Shown: in pieces, positions 1 through 10,576 of the stretch | Position numbering within the stretch: position 1 is the first letter of the stretch | Layout: each line of letters starts with the position of its first letter | From: Skeletonema tropicum | Lineage: Eukaryota; Bacillariophyta; Thalassiosirophyceae; Thalassiosirales; Thalassiosiraceae | NCBI GenBank assembly: GCA_037178625.1 | Contig: CM074127.1 | Span: 4,712,001-4,776,000, forward strand | Direction of reading: 5' to 3' | Length of the DNA: 64,000 nt | The notes under the pieces: generated by a model | Databases searched by the model: none | What the model saw: only the letters and a program-made list of their open reading frames with translations | What the model was told of the DNA's origin: nothing | Program-made: the position numbers and the translations under genes

Positions 1-2664
1 GCACATTTGAACGTCAAACAAGGATTGCGCTGACTGAACCGATGTTACAACAAGCACATTTGAACGTCAAACAAGGATTGCGCTGACTGAACCGATGCTA
101 CAGTGTCGTAGCTGATACGAGAGGTCCAGTGTGAGTTGGTCAGCAGTAAGACTCTGAGCCAAATCGTATCTATCGTCATCAATAGGCGCATGAGCCGCTG
201 CTAGTGGCTCATTATAGTAAAGGTTGATATCAAACAAGCACATTTGAACGTCAAACAAGGATTGCGCTGACTGAACCGATGCTACAGTGTCGTAGCTGAT
301 ACGAGAGGTCCAGTGTGGGCTGGCCAGCAGTAAGACTCTGATCCAAATCGTATCTATCGTCATCAATAGGCGCATAAACCGCTGCTAGTGGCTCATTATA
401 GTCGGCGTTGATATCAAACAAGCACATTTGAACGTCAAACAAGGATTGCGCTGACATGAAGCCGATGTTACAGTGTCGTAGCTGATACGAGAGGTCCAGT
501 GTGGGCTGGCGAGCAGCACCACATTCTTGCCAAATCGTATCTATCGTCATCAATAGGCGTATGAGCCGCTGCTAGTGGCTCATTATAGTCGGCGTTGATA
601 TCAAACAAGCACATTTGAACGTCAAACAAGGATTGCGCTGACAGAAGCGATGTTACAGTGTCGTAGCTGATACGAGAGGTCCAGTGTGGGCTGGCGAGCA
701 GCACCACATTCTTGCCAAATCGTATCTATCGTCATCAATAGGCGCATGAGCCGCTGCTAGTGGCTCATTATAGTCGGCGTTGATATCAAACAAGCACATT
801 TGAACGTCAAACAAGGATTGCGCTGACAGAAGCGATGTTACAGTGTCGTAAATGATACGAGAGGTCCAGTGTGGGCTGGCGAGCAGCACCACATTCTGCC
901 AAATCGTATCTATCGTCATCAATAGGCGCCTGAGCCGCTGCTAGTGGCTCATTATAGTCGGCGTTGATATCAAACAAGCACATTTGAACGTCAAACAAGG
1001 ATTGCGCTGACTGAACCGATGTTACAACAAGCACATTTCAACGTCAAACAAGGATTGCGCTGACTGAACCGATGCTACAGTGTCGTAGCTGATACGAGAG
1101 GTCCAGTGTGAATTGGCCAGCAGTAAGACTCTGAGCCAAATCGTATCTATCGTCATCAATAGGCGCCTGAGCCGCTGCTAGTGGCTCATTATAGTAAAGG
1201 TTGATACCAAACAAGCACATTTGAACGTCAAACAAGGATTGCGCTGACTGAACCGATGCTACAGTGTCGTAGCTGATACGAGAGGTCCAGTGTGGGCTGG
1301 CCAGCAGTAAGACTCTGAGCCAAATCGTATCTATCGTCATCAATTAGGCGCATAAGCCGCTGCTAGTGGCTCATTATAGTCGGCGTTGATATCAAACAAG
1401 CACATTTGAACGTCAAACAAGGATTGCGCTGACTGAACCGATGCTACAGTGTCGTAGCTGATACGAGAGGTCCAGTGTGAGTTGGCCAGCAGTACGACAT
1501 TCTGAGCCAAATCGTATCTATCGTCATCAATAGGCGCATGAGCCGCTGCTAGTGGCTCATTATAGTCGGCGTTGATATCAAACAAGCACATTTGAACGTC
1601 AAACAAGGATTGCGCTGACATGAAGCCGATGTTACAGTGTCGTAAGCTGATACGAGAGGTCCAGTGTAGGGCTGGCGAGCAGCACCACATTCTGCCAAAT
1701 CGTATCTATCGTCATCAATAGGCGCATGAGCCGCTGCTAGTGGCTCATTATAGTCGGCGTTGATATCAAACAAGCACATTTGAACGTCAAACAAGGATTG
1801 CGCTGACATGAACCGATGCTACAGTGTCGTAAATGATACGAGAGGTCCAGTGTAGGCTGGCGTGCAGCACCACATTCTTGCCAAATCGTATCTATCGTCA
1901 TCAATAGGCGTATGAGCCGCTGCTAGTGGCTCATTATAGTCGGCGTTGATATCAAACAAGCACATTTGAACGTCAAACAAGGATTGCGCTGACTGAACCG
2001 ATGTTACAGTAGTCGTAGCTGATACGAGAGGTCCAGTGTGGGCTGGCGAGCAGCACCACTATTCTGCCAAATCGTATCTATCGTCATCAATAGGCGCATG
2101 AGCCGCTGCTAGTGGCTCATTATAGTCGGCGTTGATATTAAACAAGCACATTTGAACGTCAAACAAGGATTGCGCTGACTGAACCGATGCTACAGTGTCG
2201 TAGCTGATACGAGAGGTCCAGTGTAGGGCTGGCCAGCAGTAAGACTCTGAGCCAAATCGTATCTATCGTCATCAATAGGCGCATAAACCGCTGCTTGTGG
2301 CTCATTATAGTCGGCGTTGATATCAAACAAGCACATTTGAACGTCAAACAAGGATTGCGCTGACTGAACCGATGCTACAGTGTCGTAGCTGATACGAGAG
2401 GTCCAGTGTGAGTTGGCCAGCAGTAAGACTCTGAGCCAAATCGTATCTATCGTCATCAATAGGCGCATGAGCCGACTGAACCGATGCTACAGTGTCGTAG
2501 CTGATACGAGAGGTCCAGTGTGGGCTGGCCAGCAGTAAGACTATGATCCAAATCGTATCTATCCTCATCAATAGGCGCATGAGCCGCTGCTAGTGGCTCA
2601 TTATAGTCGGCGTTGATATCAAACAAGCACATTTGAACGTCAAACAAGGATTGCGCTGACAGAA
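1..2664. repeat. Satellite array, ~186-bp tandem unit
   Basis: About thirteen full units and three truncated ones lie head to tail, and the array continues past the left edge. The anchor GCACATTTGAACGTCAAACA recurs near 1, 55, 238, 421, 609, 796, 978, 1030 (one mismatch), 1215, 1399, 1587, 1775, 1961, 2147, 2331 and 2627, so the usual spacing is 183-188 bp. Units 1-54 and 978-1029 are the same 52-54-bp truncated form, and the units following each share a TATAGTAAAGG variant, which suggests a higher-order repeat near 975 bp. One unit around 2470 has an internal deletion. On the minus strand many units read as a similar ~62-residue peptide, but single-base length changes break the frame almost every unit, so I do not call a gene here. 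Confidence 0.95.
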
Positions 2665-2782
2665 TCTTGTTTCGTTATTGTAACAGCTGTTAATACATTG
2701 CTCAGTTGGATATCCATCATTTGTACAATTTGTGCTTTACTTCTTTTATGCAGCGCGAGAAGATTAAGTCATTGTTAATTGG

Positions 2783-4643
2783 TTATGTCCATGGAAGCCA
2801 ATTGACGTGCATTATGACCCCCAAAATATTGTACAGACCAAAGTATAACCATATCGGATGCGTTGTGATTATGTTTCTGACAATATTTTCTCTGTGTTCG
2901 TCATTTAGTTGTTCATTTGTAATAAGTTTTGTTACGAACCAGTACAACGCAGGACACGATGAGCAAATGAGTCGTGTTGATATCTGCACGTGGGCTACAA
3001 ATGTACCGACTAAAGCGAAGCCGGCTAGAATTGCATAGTACGCAAGACACGATGGGCCTAGTAGCAATTGTGGTGGGTAGGATACCGCTGAGATACTATC
3101 TACCGAAGCAGAAGATGAACTCAATGCTTGGAATGCCCACCAAAATACATTCTTCAGAGTTATACAGTTCTTATAGCCCGGACCACCACGTGCAATATGC
3201 TCATTCCAACTCGTTGCTATCCAGCAAGTAGCCGCACCAAAGCTCAGTAACAGTATAGGCACTGCAAGAATGAAATTCGGTATTTGTTTGACTTCAAAGT
3301 ACATCAGTAAACCTACGTTCCAATGCTTACGTTGAACATATGCATACAAAGAAAATTTGGCGGAATCTTCTGCCTGAATGCACCATTCAGGTTTGTTGAA
3401 TGCTGAACTACTTGTCTCAACGCAATGGAAGCGATAACCCCTCTTGTCATGATAGAAGACTGGTGAAGCTACAGCCAATGCCAATATACCGTAGCAACAA
3501 AGAATCAATACGCATTTCGCCGTCATTACTTTTATGCAGACATTGTCGCTTCGTTTTGCTGACATCGCGGTATAGATGTACGAAGAGCACTGTCCGATTC
3601 CAATCAGCATCCACCATATTGAAGAGAAGGTCCCATTAGATCGAACGTACGAGGCCAATGCCCATAATAAAGTCGATATAACCCAATAATATGATCCCAA
3701 TCGGATACCAGATCGGGTAGAATCTACACCTTTTATTCTCAACGAGGCATTGTAATACAACCCTCTTGCAGCTACAGCATGACCTGCGAATGTTAGCATC
3801 GCAAATACTGACTCTGAGTAAGCAGTAGTGAAGAATACTCCTGCCGGATTGACGCAAAAGAGTTCTGCTGTAGTTTTGGAAATGTCGCGGTAATTGATTG
3901 TTTTAGTATTCGTCTCGTCTTCTTTGGATGTTGTAAGATTATTCCTCATGGACACGAAAAGTGTCAAGTCATACAATGACACTGCTGCAATAGCAAACGC
4001 CAACATGTTGACTATAACTGCCGTAATGGCAGCAGTTGCTTCATATGTTGATGGAAGTAAATTGTGCGGTATTGACTTTATGAGTAACCCTGCTGTAAAT
4101 CGAATTGTGAGTGGAAACAAGGGCAAAAAGGCGTGTGCCTGCTCTGATTTATTGAATATTTTGTTGTATTCATCGGCGGCTGTGGCATTGCACGTTGTAG
4201 TTCCCCCCTCAGCATCACTGCATGTTGTTTGTTGGGGAGAGTATCTTGCCCATGGGTCCACACTTAATGTTAGGAACCTTGCAGCATCCCACTTGGTTGT
4301 CGGTGGCAAGATGAAGGAATAGAATTGATCAATCCAATCATATCTGATGCGTTGCTTTGTATCATTATCATCGTCTGCGCATAAATTTCCATTGGTATGG
4401 AGCTATGCCGTCTTGCTATTGCGCCATCATCACAAGCATGTCCCTGTAAACAAAAGCAAGCGCTACCAGCAGCATCGTTGGGTCTTCAAGCCTCATATTG
4501 AATTGCAATACATCATCACCTGGATGAAAATCTGGAATAATGGCGCATGATATTGCCATGGCCAAGAGGAGGATGCTACGTGAGATGATTGCTAGCAAGA
4601 ATATTCGCAGCCGCTGCCCCTGCTGGCAGCGTTGGATTTTCAT
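2783..4643 (-). CDS. PIGV: GPI mannosyltransferase 2 (PIG-V/Gpi18 family)
   Basis: PIG-V adds the second mannose to the glycosylphosphatidylinositol precursor on the lumenal side of the ER membrane. Two exons are inferred: 4643-4520 and 4374-2783, with a GT-AG intron 4519-4375 (GTGATG donor, GCGCAG acceptor) that joins in frame and gives 571 aa. Exon 1 supplies the first membrane helix and an IPDFHP motif; exon 2 supplies a WDAARF motif near residue 70, HAFLPLFP, the NPAGVFFTTAYSESVFA stretch and LASYVRSNG, all hallmarks of the family. Multiple hydrophobic helices follow, and the C-terminus has the family's ALYWF motif. The start is the ATG at 4643; the long open frame beginning near 4309 has no ATG and misses the first helix. 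The next gene, 513 bp away, is on the same strand. Confidence 0.9.
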
Positions 4644-5156
4644 TGTGTTATGATGCGTATAAATTACAATACTGGTTTAGCGTGAAACAACAACAACAAC
4701 AAGTGATGAGATCATTGCTTTGATTCTTGCACTTCGCCTTCCGCCTTTGCGCTTAATTTTTTGCAAGAAGGGACTCCTCGATTGAGCCTCAATTGAGCCA
4801 CAAGCACAGTAGTTAGTGCACGCGCAGTCGCCAGAAGTGAGAAGTAAAGTGTAAAGTGCGTTCGATATTGCTGCACAAGTACATAAGATCACGGGAACCA
4901 TAAGATGCTCTCTCGCTCGATCAAAAGGACCAAATGCTTCAAGATTGTCACTAATGTTTACTTGCTATTGTTACTTTGGAAAGTCTTTTTAAGAAGGCAG
5001 TGACCTCTCGGTCTTAATGCAATGAATATCTACATATATATTTATATATTTCTCCCCTAAAACAGTTGCTTACTCATTTCAATAACTCTTTTCAACTCCT
5101 CCTCTTCATCTTCAGCACTCAAATCATGGTTATTATTGTTTGCCTGGCAAGACGAA
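4644..5156. other. Intergenic, no gene seen
   Basis: Between PIG-V and the Smr gene I see only a short CAA-repeat tract near 4686 and AT-rich sequence around 5030-5050. Small open frames here look random. Confidence 0.6.
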
Positions 5157-6167
5157 TCACTTACTAGCCCTATCCAACAGCTTTTGCTCCTCTTCTTCGA
5201 TTCTCTGTTGCTCCAGTAGCGATTGCGTCAATATTTTCTGCAGCAGCTCATCTTCCGGAGTTTTCACCTTCTCAGACTCAGCCAATGCCTTTTGTAGGAG
5301 GTATTCTTCTGACGTTTTTGTTTCTTCGTCCTCCTCGCTTTTTAGATCTTCTAGTTGAAGTGAGTGTTCTATAGCTTTGAGCAGTTCTTCTTCGAATTCT
5401 TTTTGTGCTTGTTCCTTACGCCGTTGTTCATCTACAATGGATCTCTGTGAGACCAATTTCAATAAACTTTCTTGCCCTTTTATCATCTCTTGTGACGAAT
5501 GTATGCTTTCTGATATTGCACGTTCGAGTTCTGCTTCATGTTGTCTTTGCAATCTAGCTTCATAATCTCTTTCACTTCTACTCTTTTCCACAGCAGTCCT
5601 TAGATTTGTATCTTCCTCTGCAACTTGACGCGGCAAAGGGTCATAATATGGTGTTGCCCTTGCAGCTGCTACCGGCGCAGACATTCTATGAGGCGGTCTT
5701 TGCAATGGTCCATGAGACGAACGTGAAGCTACCGTCTGTTGTTGCATCATTCCAATAGTCTTAGCAAAACTCCCATGATGAGAATGGTGCCTCCTTCTTG
5801 ACGCCAACGCCATTTGATTGAACGAATCAATATCAGCAACAACGACTTTACTATCCAAAGGTTCATCTGGCCGATACAAATCAATTCCAGAGAGAGCATT
5901 AACTCGAAATGCCCCGCCTCCTCGTTCCAATTGATAAGACATTCCTCGCTTATCCATCAAACGCTGGACCACACTTCGCAGTATCGGTCCGTGAGAGCTA
6001 TGTGAGCCCGACCCAGTGATGACTGTCACGTAAAAGGCAGATGAGGGCGCTGCGTTTATTCTTGCTGCCGCGACACGTATCGTTTCAAAGAACGACGTCA
6101 ACTCTCTCACAGCCTCGTCGCTCCGTCGGCCGTGCAGGTCAATGACGCGGCAAGATACCGATTCCAT
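5157..6167 (-). CDS. Smr-domain protein with several UIM-like motifs
   Basis: The 336-aa product starts at the ATG at 6167; the open frame extends upstream to 6215 only through a TTG. Residues ~8-95 form an Smr (MutS2-related) domain: a DLHGRR motif near the N-terminus, VITGSGSHSSHGPILR in the middle, and the closing GGGAFRVN. Smr domains are usually RNA or DNA nucleases. The rest is low in complexity and ends in a charged helical half (from about residue 190) that contains repeated segments of the ubiquitin-interacting-motif type: EAELERAISESIHSS, EEELLKAIEHSLQLE, YLLQKALAESE and DELLQKILTQSLLEQ, each with the A/I-x-x-S core. This suggests a ubiquitin-linked quality-control role, comparable in logic to Smr proteins that act on stalled ribosomes, but that is inference. 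It is head to head with RanGAP, 486 bp apart. Confidence 0.75.
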   Translation of the reverse strand: MESVSCRVIDLHGRRSDEAVRELTSFFETIRVAAARINAAPSSAFYVTVITGSGSHSSHGPILRSVVQRLMDKRGMSYQLERGGGAFRVNALSGIDLYRPDEPLDSKVVVADIDSFNQMALASRRRHHSHHGSFAKTIGMMQQQTVASRSSHGPLQRPPHRMSAPVAAARATPYYDPLPRQVAEEDTNLRTAVEKSRSERDYEARLQRQHEAELERAISESIHSSQEMIKGQESLLKLVSQRSIVDEQRRKEQAQKEFEEELLKAIEHSLQLEDLKSEEDEETKTSEEYLLQKALAESEKVKTPEDELLQKILTQSLLEQQRIEEEEQKLLDRASK

Positions 6168-6653
6168 TATTATTAAGTGACTATGAATTATGTACTGGGG
6201 GAGCGGCGGTCTCAATGATGCCTATCCATCTCCGTCGTAGGTCATTATAAATTTTAATGACATTATTCTGGACCTGGACGAAGACGGAAGTACCGAGATG
6301 ATAACAATTCACGTCACACGTCCCCTGTGTCGTAGGACGCCCTAGCGTCTTGCTACAAGAGCGTCTTGGTGGCAGAGACGATTTCGGCGAAGTGAAAGTC
6401 GAAAGTGATCTTGCTTTTCTTCATTTTTAGAAAGAAGCCAAGAAGTTTGAGCTAAATAGCTGAAGAACTCTTGGACGGACAGGCAACGTTTGTTGCCCGC
6501 CCCTCGACCCTCGCCCCTCGCCCCTCGATTATTCGTGCTTCTCGATCTCAAAACAACGATCTCAAATCTTCCTCTCTGAAGACCGTTGCTATCACTATCA
6601 AGCATAACAAAGGCAACTTTCAGTTGGATTGGACGCAACAATAAACAATAAAA
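6168..6653. promoter_or_regulatory. Divergent intergenic region (Smr gene / RanGAP)
   Basis: This 486-bp stretch separates two head-to-head genes and must contain both promoters. I see a CCCCTCGCCCCTCG-type short repeat near 6510-6530, and no TATA box I would defend. The sequence before the RanGAP ATG (ACAATAAAAATGG) is a favourable start context. Confidence 0.4.
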
Positions 6654-8078
6654 ATGGCTCAACTAGCACCTCTAAAACTCGAAGTACCCGGCCAACGTGA
6701 ATTCGTCGAGGCCGACAAAGCCAAAGAATTCATCTCATTATGGACAGAGCAACTTACCGCCCATCGCGCGGAAGTTCAGGCAATACTGGGCGACGAAGAC
6801 GACTTGGGAAATGTTGTATTGTGTGATCGGATTCGTCTTTCGGATAAATCTTTTTCGGATGAGGCAGCGGATATTATCGCGGCCTTTTTGAAGGAGCCTT
6901 TCATGGGTGGCCGATCTGTAGCCAGTGGAATTTTGTATGCCGAGTTGGATGATATAATTGCTGGACGGATGACTGAGATGGGATTACACGTGCTGCAAAC
7001 TATCTGTGATGCATTTGTTGATGCCGAACTTGTAGATGTCAATCTGAGTGATAATGCTATTGGCCAGCAGGGAATTGGAGCGTGCAAGACTGTCCTAAGC
7101 AAACCATCATTGGAACGGTTGGCTCTCTGCAACAATGGATTGAGCGAGGCTACTATGGAACAAGTGGCAGATATCCTTACCAATGATGAATCTGGTACAG
7201 GTTGTCTTGCAGCAAACTTGACAAAGATTCATTTTTACAATAACATGTCGGGGGAAGGTGGATGCAAACAATTCGCACGAATTTTAGAGAAGAGCTCGAA
7301 ACTGACTGATATTCGATTCTCTAGTACTCGAGCAGGAAGGGCTGGGAGCGACATTGTAGCTTCAGCATTGGATGCAGCATTGGAGGAAGGACGGAATGCC
7401 AACTTGGAAAAGTTGGATCTCTGTGATAACAACTTTGCCAACAAGGCCAGTCAAGATGCCTTGTTCCGTGCTCTTGGACGTACAACTTCGCTCGCATATT
7501 TAGATCTTCGGGATTGCGATTTGGAAGATGATGGCGTGAAGAAGGTGTGTCATGCTCTCTTCGAAAGTGACTCAGCGTTGGAACATTTGGATTTGAGTGG
7601 TAACAACGTGGAACGTCGAGGGGCAAAGCAAATCGCCGATTATATCCGTGACAGCGGAGGAAAATTGAAAGTTCTATGTTTGGATGACAATGATCTTACG
7701 AGTAGGGGTGTGGTTCACATTGCTTCTGCCTTTCATGGTAGTGAGGATGGACATTCAATTGAAAGACTTCAGCTCAACTACACAATGTGTGGTGCTATTG
7801 GAGCCCGCGCCCTCATTGATGCCTTTGGTCCTGATGGCAAAGACTTGCCCAACTTGAAAAAGATTTGTTTAGATGGTAATTCTTTCACGGAAGGCATCGT
7901 TGGAGAACTTGAAGTTGCTTTCGATAATAAATTGGTAGAGATGGAAGAGAATGATTCTGATGGAGAAGCGGACGATGATTTATCTGATGAAGACTCTGAA
8001 GACGAGGATGACGAAGAAGAAGAAAATGGGGAAGTCGATGCACTGACTGATGCCATGAATAAATCATTGGTTCTATAG
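6654..8078 (+). CDS. Ran GTPase-activating protein (RanGAP), LRR type
   Basis: RanGAP stimulates GTP hydrolysis by Ran in the cytoplasm and so sets the direction of nuclear transport. The intronless 474-aa frame begins with ATG in a good context. It consists of successive ribonuclease-inhibitor-type leucine-rich repeats (for example LVDVNLSDNAIGQQG, LEKLDLCDNNFANKA, LEHLDLSGNNVERRG) and ends in a long acidic tail (from ~residue 430), as in yeast Rna1 and plant RanGAPs. The segment LDDIIAGRM carries Arg105 in the position of the family's catalytic arginine (the F/I-x-GR motif). The N-terminus aligns with the region following the plant WPP domain, but a WPP targeting domain itself is absent, so anchoring to the nuclear envelope must work differently or not at all. 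The gene converges on CIA2, 89 bp apart. Confidence 0.9.
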   Translation: MAQLAPLKLEVPGQREFVEADKAKEFISLWTEQLTAHRAEVQAILGDEDDLGNVVLCDRIRLSDKSFSDEAADIIAAFLKEPFMGGRSVASGILYAELDDIIAGRMTEMGLHVLQTICDAFVDAELVDVNLSDNAIGQQGIGACKTVLSKPSLERLALCNNGLSEATMEQVADILTNDESGTGCLAANLTKIHFYNNMSGEGGCKQFARILEKSSKLTDIRFSSTRAGRAGSDIVASALDAALEEGRNANLEKLDLCDNNFANKASQDALFRALGRTTSLAYLDLRDCDLEDDGVKKVCHALFESDSALEHLDLSGNNVERRGAKQIADYIRDSGGKLKVLCLDDNDLTSRGVVHIASAFHGSEDGHSIERLQLNYTMCGAIGARALIDAFGPDGKDLPNLKKICLDGNSFTEGIVGELEVAFDNKLVEMEENDSDGEADDDLSDEDSEDEDDEEEENGEVDALTDAMNKSLVL

Positions 8079-8167
8079 AACAACCATGGTAGTAGAACAA
8101 TTTATCTAAAATTATTTTTGATGCACCGGTCACCAATCTGCTCCACGAGATCATCTTATCAAGCTCT

Positions 8168-9037
8168 CTACATCTTCATCCCCCCTGCAATGCACCGATT
8201 CACTACACCGAGAAGGTGATCGTTCTCCAATGCTGCTCGTACCCTCTCTTTATCGGCTAATTGTTTGTTTATGGCATGTTCACTCACATGAGTTCCTGGC
8301 TCAATCTTAATTGATACCTTGAATCGAGGTGGGAGAGATCTCAATAGTTTCACACTGATGGATAGTCCAATGAGCGTGGCCATAGAACAGTGTGGTATTG
8401 TAGGACAAAATTGCACATGTACTGTTGAAAACTTTCTCTGTCGACCATCCATTGCATCATCATCATTTGCAACACTTAAATCGACTACATCAACCATGTC
8501 CATCCTAACAACATTTAATTGCTCAAGTGTTAATGGATGTTCAGGATCTTGTATGTTGCGTATGATATCAAAAACCTCTTCCGACGTAATCTCCTCTCTC
8601 CTATGATCTGCATCTCTACTACGATCTGTATCTAAGGATGGATGTGTTACAGGGTTCTTTACGGAAGCAGGCGAATATGATGGAAATCGAATTGCCCTAC
8701 ACTCTTTATGTATCCGTTGTGGATGAAACAGTGCAAAACCCGCTTGTTGCAATAAATCTAATGACGAATCTGCATCTGGTACGTACGCAGCTTCTGACAA
8801 GGCAATTGCAACGCTATGTTCTTCTGCTGTCGGAGGCGCAGAGAGATAGGATGAAGATGATGTGAAGGGTGATGACAATTCGTCTGGCGTTATTGATATT
8901 GTTGGTGTTGGTGCACCCAGATTATACCGTTTAATTGCTTCATAACCGAGAGATTGTGATAATGTAGAGGATCGCGTAGAGGTCGACCGCTTCGTGGTAT
9001 GCACCACTGGATTTGGGTTTTCTTTGACAGATTGCAT
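8168..9037 (-). CDS. CIA2: Cytosolic iron-sulfur assembly protein CIA2/MIP18 (FAM96 family)
   Basis: CIA2 is part of the targeting complex that delivers Fe-S clusters to cytosolic and nuclear proteins such as DNA polymerases and helicases. The 289-aa frame starts at the ATG at 9037. Residues ~148-286 match the MIP18 domain closely: [27 protein letters not shown], then [19 protein letters not shown] with the conserved reactive cysteine, [20 protein letters not shown] and [15 protein letters not shown]. The first ~145 residues are a serine- and threonine-rich extension much longer than in animal or yeast homologues, apparently disordered and without a targeting signal. No intron is needed. Confidence 0.92.
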   Translation of the reverse strand: MQSVKENPNPVVHTTKRSTSTRSSTLSQSLGYEAIKRYNLGAPTPTISITPDELSSPFTSSSSYLSAPPTAEEHSVAIALSEAAYVPDADSSLDLLQQAGFALFHPQRIHKECRAIRFPSYSPASVKNPVTHPSLDTDRSRDADHRREEITSEEVFDIIRNIQDPEHPLTLEQLNVVRMDMVDVVDLSVANDDDAMDGRQRKFSTVHVQFCPTIPHCSMATLIGLSISVKLLRSLPPRFKVSIKIEPGTHVSEHAINKQLADKERVRAALENDHLLGVVNRCIAGGMKM

Positions 9038-9128
9038 TTTGTGTAGGTACTACCACAAACTTGTTATCATCATGCTCACGCCTAAGTATTTTTAGACATC
9101 ATGGAGCTTGTAGTTGGAAGTTGGAACA

Positions 9129-9473
9129 CGGGAACCTGGGGTTGACAGTGGCTGCTTTTTGTTAGCAGCCGATTTGTCGAGAGCTTGCCAGGAGTTTCAA
9201 GTCGTGGTTCTAAAAAATCTAGCGTTGAGGTGCGTTGAGGTTGATTTCTGATGGCCTGTTCCGTCAAAAACTTGCGCCAACGTGCAAACTTGCTGCCACC
9301 GCCACGAGTGACATGCTGCTTCGCTTGGTGACACGGGTCGGCGGCAAGTTTTTGACGGAACAGGCCATCCTCAATCAACGCACCTCAACGCTAGATTTTG
9401 TAAAACACGACTTGAAACTCCTGGCAAGCTCTTGACAAATCTCTCAGCAAGACGTGTCAACCCCAGGTTCCCG
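9129..9473. repeat. Fold-back (long inverted repeat) element
   Basis: The outer ends CGGGAACCTGGGGTTGACA (9129) and its complement (ending 9473) pair, as do internal blocks such as GAGCTTGCCAGGAGTTTCAA (9181) with its complement near 9412-9431 and GATGGCCTGTTCCGTCAAAA (9249) with its complement near 9349-9368. Arms are about 145 bp with small indels, and the unpaired centre is about 60-70 bp. The form is that of a MITE or fold-back element; no clear target duplication is visible. Confidence 0.85.
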
Positions 9474-9480
9474 TGGTTGG

Positions 9481-9508
9481 ATACCATCCTAAACTAATCA
9501 CTTATTTA
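9481..9508 (+). repeat. Dispersed 28-bp motif, copy 1
   Basis: A 28-bp sequence with core AAACTAATCACTTATTTA recurs exactly at 60713-60740, and its 18-bp core at 41574-41591. Here it sits 8 bp after the fold-back element and just before a poly(A) tract, as would the 3' end of a short retroposon. Confidence 0.75.
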
Positions 9509-9646
9509 TCTGTGAAAAAAAAAAAAAAGAAGAGAAAGTGGAAGCGGTGTTACTTAATTCGTACTACTATTCCTACGTACATATCGCTGTTTTGCCGTAG
9601 GTAAAAGCTGACATAATGATGGCCAAAGCGTTGGGACAGATCAGGC

Positions 9647-9718
9647 GTCCGTGTGGTCTAGTGGTATGATTCCTGCTTTGGGTGCAGGAGGTCCCGGGTT
9701 CAAACCCCGGCACGGACC
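9647..9718 (+). tRNA. tRNA-Pro (anticodon TGG)
   Basis: The 72-nt cloverleaf has acceptor strands GTCCGTG / CACGGAC, anticodon stem CCTGC/GCAGG around loop TTTGGGT (anticodon TGG), and T arm CCGGG-TTCAAAC-CCCGG with the B-box GGTTCAAAC. The gene lacks CCA and an intron. It is identical to the tRNA at 10505-10576. Confidence 0.96.
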
Positions 9719-9727
9719 GTGAGCCTA

Positions 9728-9735
9728 TTTTTTTT
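9728..9735 (+). terminator. RNA polymerase III terminator
   Basis: Eight consecutive T residues begin 10 nt after the end of the tRNA gene, the normal pol III stop signal. Confidence 0.85.
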
Positions 9736-10504
9736 GCCCGTCAGCCATGTTTCTCTAGAGAGAGGCTTGTCACGCGGCTATATTTATTTTACTTTGGAAG
9801 AGATCTTCACTTTCTTTTTATGAGACGAGTTGTACAATAGCGAAACACTAGGATAGTTGGCTCAGTCCACGGAGGTAAGGTATGTATGCAGTTACCTCAA
9901 TCATATACCTAAGTAAAGTGCTGCACATATGAATATCTTTGAATGTACATATTATGTAACAGAAATTTTAAATTGAAAGTACGTCTGGTGGGCCCTCTAC
10001 GATGTTCATTATCTATGCTAATTGATAACGAACATGTGTTGCAATAGCTATTTTTCCCAGATCACACCCAAGCCTGCTATCTTTCAAGCAGGCCAGGATT
10101 ACACCAACATCCTTTACCGTATATACCTATGTTTGAATCTCAGCTGAGTCGAAGTTTATGGACTGAAAAGCGATCGTGAACTGATCTTTCAGACCAATGT
10201 GTTTCCATATATAGGTATAGGATAGCAAGAAGGCCATCATTGCTTGGTACTAGGGGTTATCACCTATTTTTGGTCAAAAACAATATCAAGTGGATGCAAA
10301 GCTATGTGAATGTAAAGGAGGCTAGTGCTCGAGAAATAATTGAATAGAGAACTTGAGCAAAAGTATCCACTCTACAATAGACTCTGAGAGATAAGTACCT
10401 AGGTACGATAGTACATAGTTGAGACCGGCAGCCCTTCTTACACTTGTCTACAATTAAACTTTATATATTAGAGATGGATTTAATTTCAACAGGTAATGAG
10501 CACA
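9736..10504. other. Intergenic between the two tRNAs
   Basis: About 770 bp of AT-rich sequence without a credible gene. It holds one copy of the TGTAACAGAAATTTTAAA motif (9955-9972) described under findings. Confidence 0.6.
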
Positions 10505-10576
10505 GTCCGTGTGGTCTAGTGGTATGATTCCTGCTTTGGGTGCAGGAGGTCCCGGGTTCAAACCCCGGCACGGACC
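10505..10576 (+). tRNA. tRNA-Pro (anticodon TGG), second copy
   Basis: This is identical over all 72 nt to the tRNA at 9647-9718, while the flanks are unrelated. T runs at 10589-10592 and 10597-10601 can serve as pol III terminators. Confidence 0.96.

Larger units (their letters stand above)
9038..9646. other. Intergenic, holding a fold-back repeat
   Basis: No gene seen. The stretch is mainly filled by the inverted repeat 9129-9473 and the shared motif 9481-9508, followed by a poly(A) run near 9515-9528. Confidence 0.6.

Noticed and set aside
67..2647. A series of 60-116-codon minus-strand genes in the satellite
   Set aside because: They are pieces of one repeated register broken by single-base indels, mostly with non-ATG starts; no independent genes.
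1..2664. CRISPR array
   Set aside because: The repeat unit is ~186 bp and tandem without regular unique spacers, in a eukaryotic genome.
2706..3038. 110-codon plus-strand frame
   Set aside because: Overlaps the conserved PIG-V coding strand and matches nothing.
4677..4901. 74-codon minus-strand frame before PIG-V
   Set aside because: Starts with a plain open stretch, low-complexity end from CAA repeats, no family likeness.
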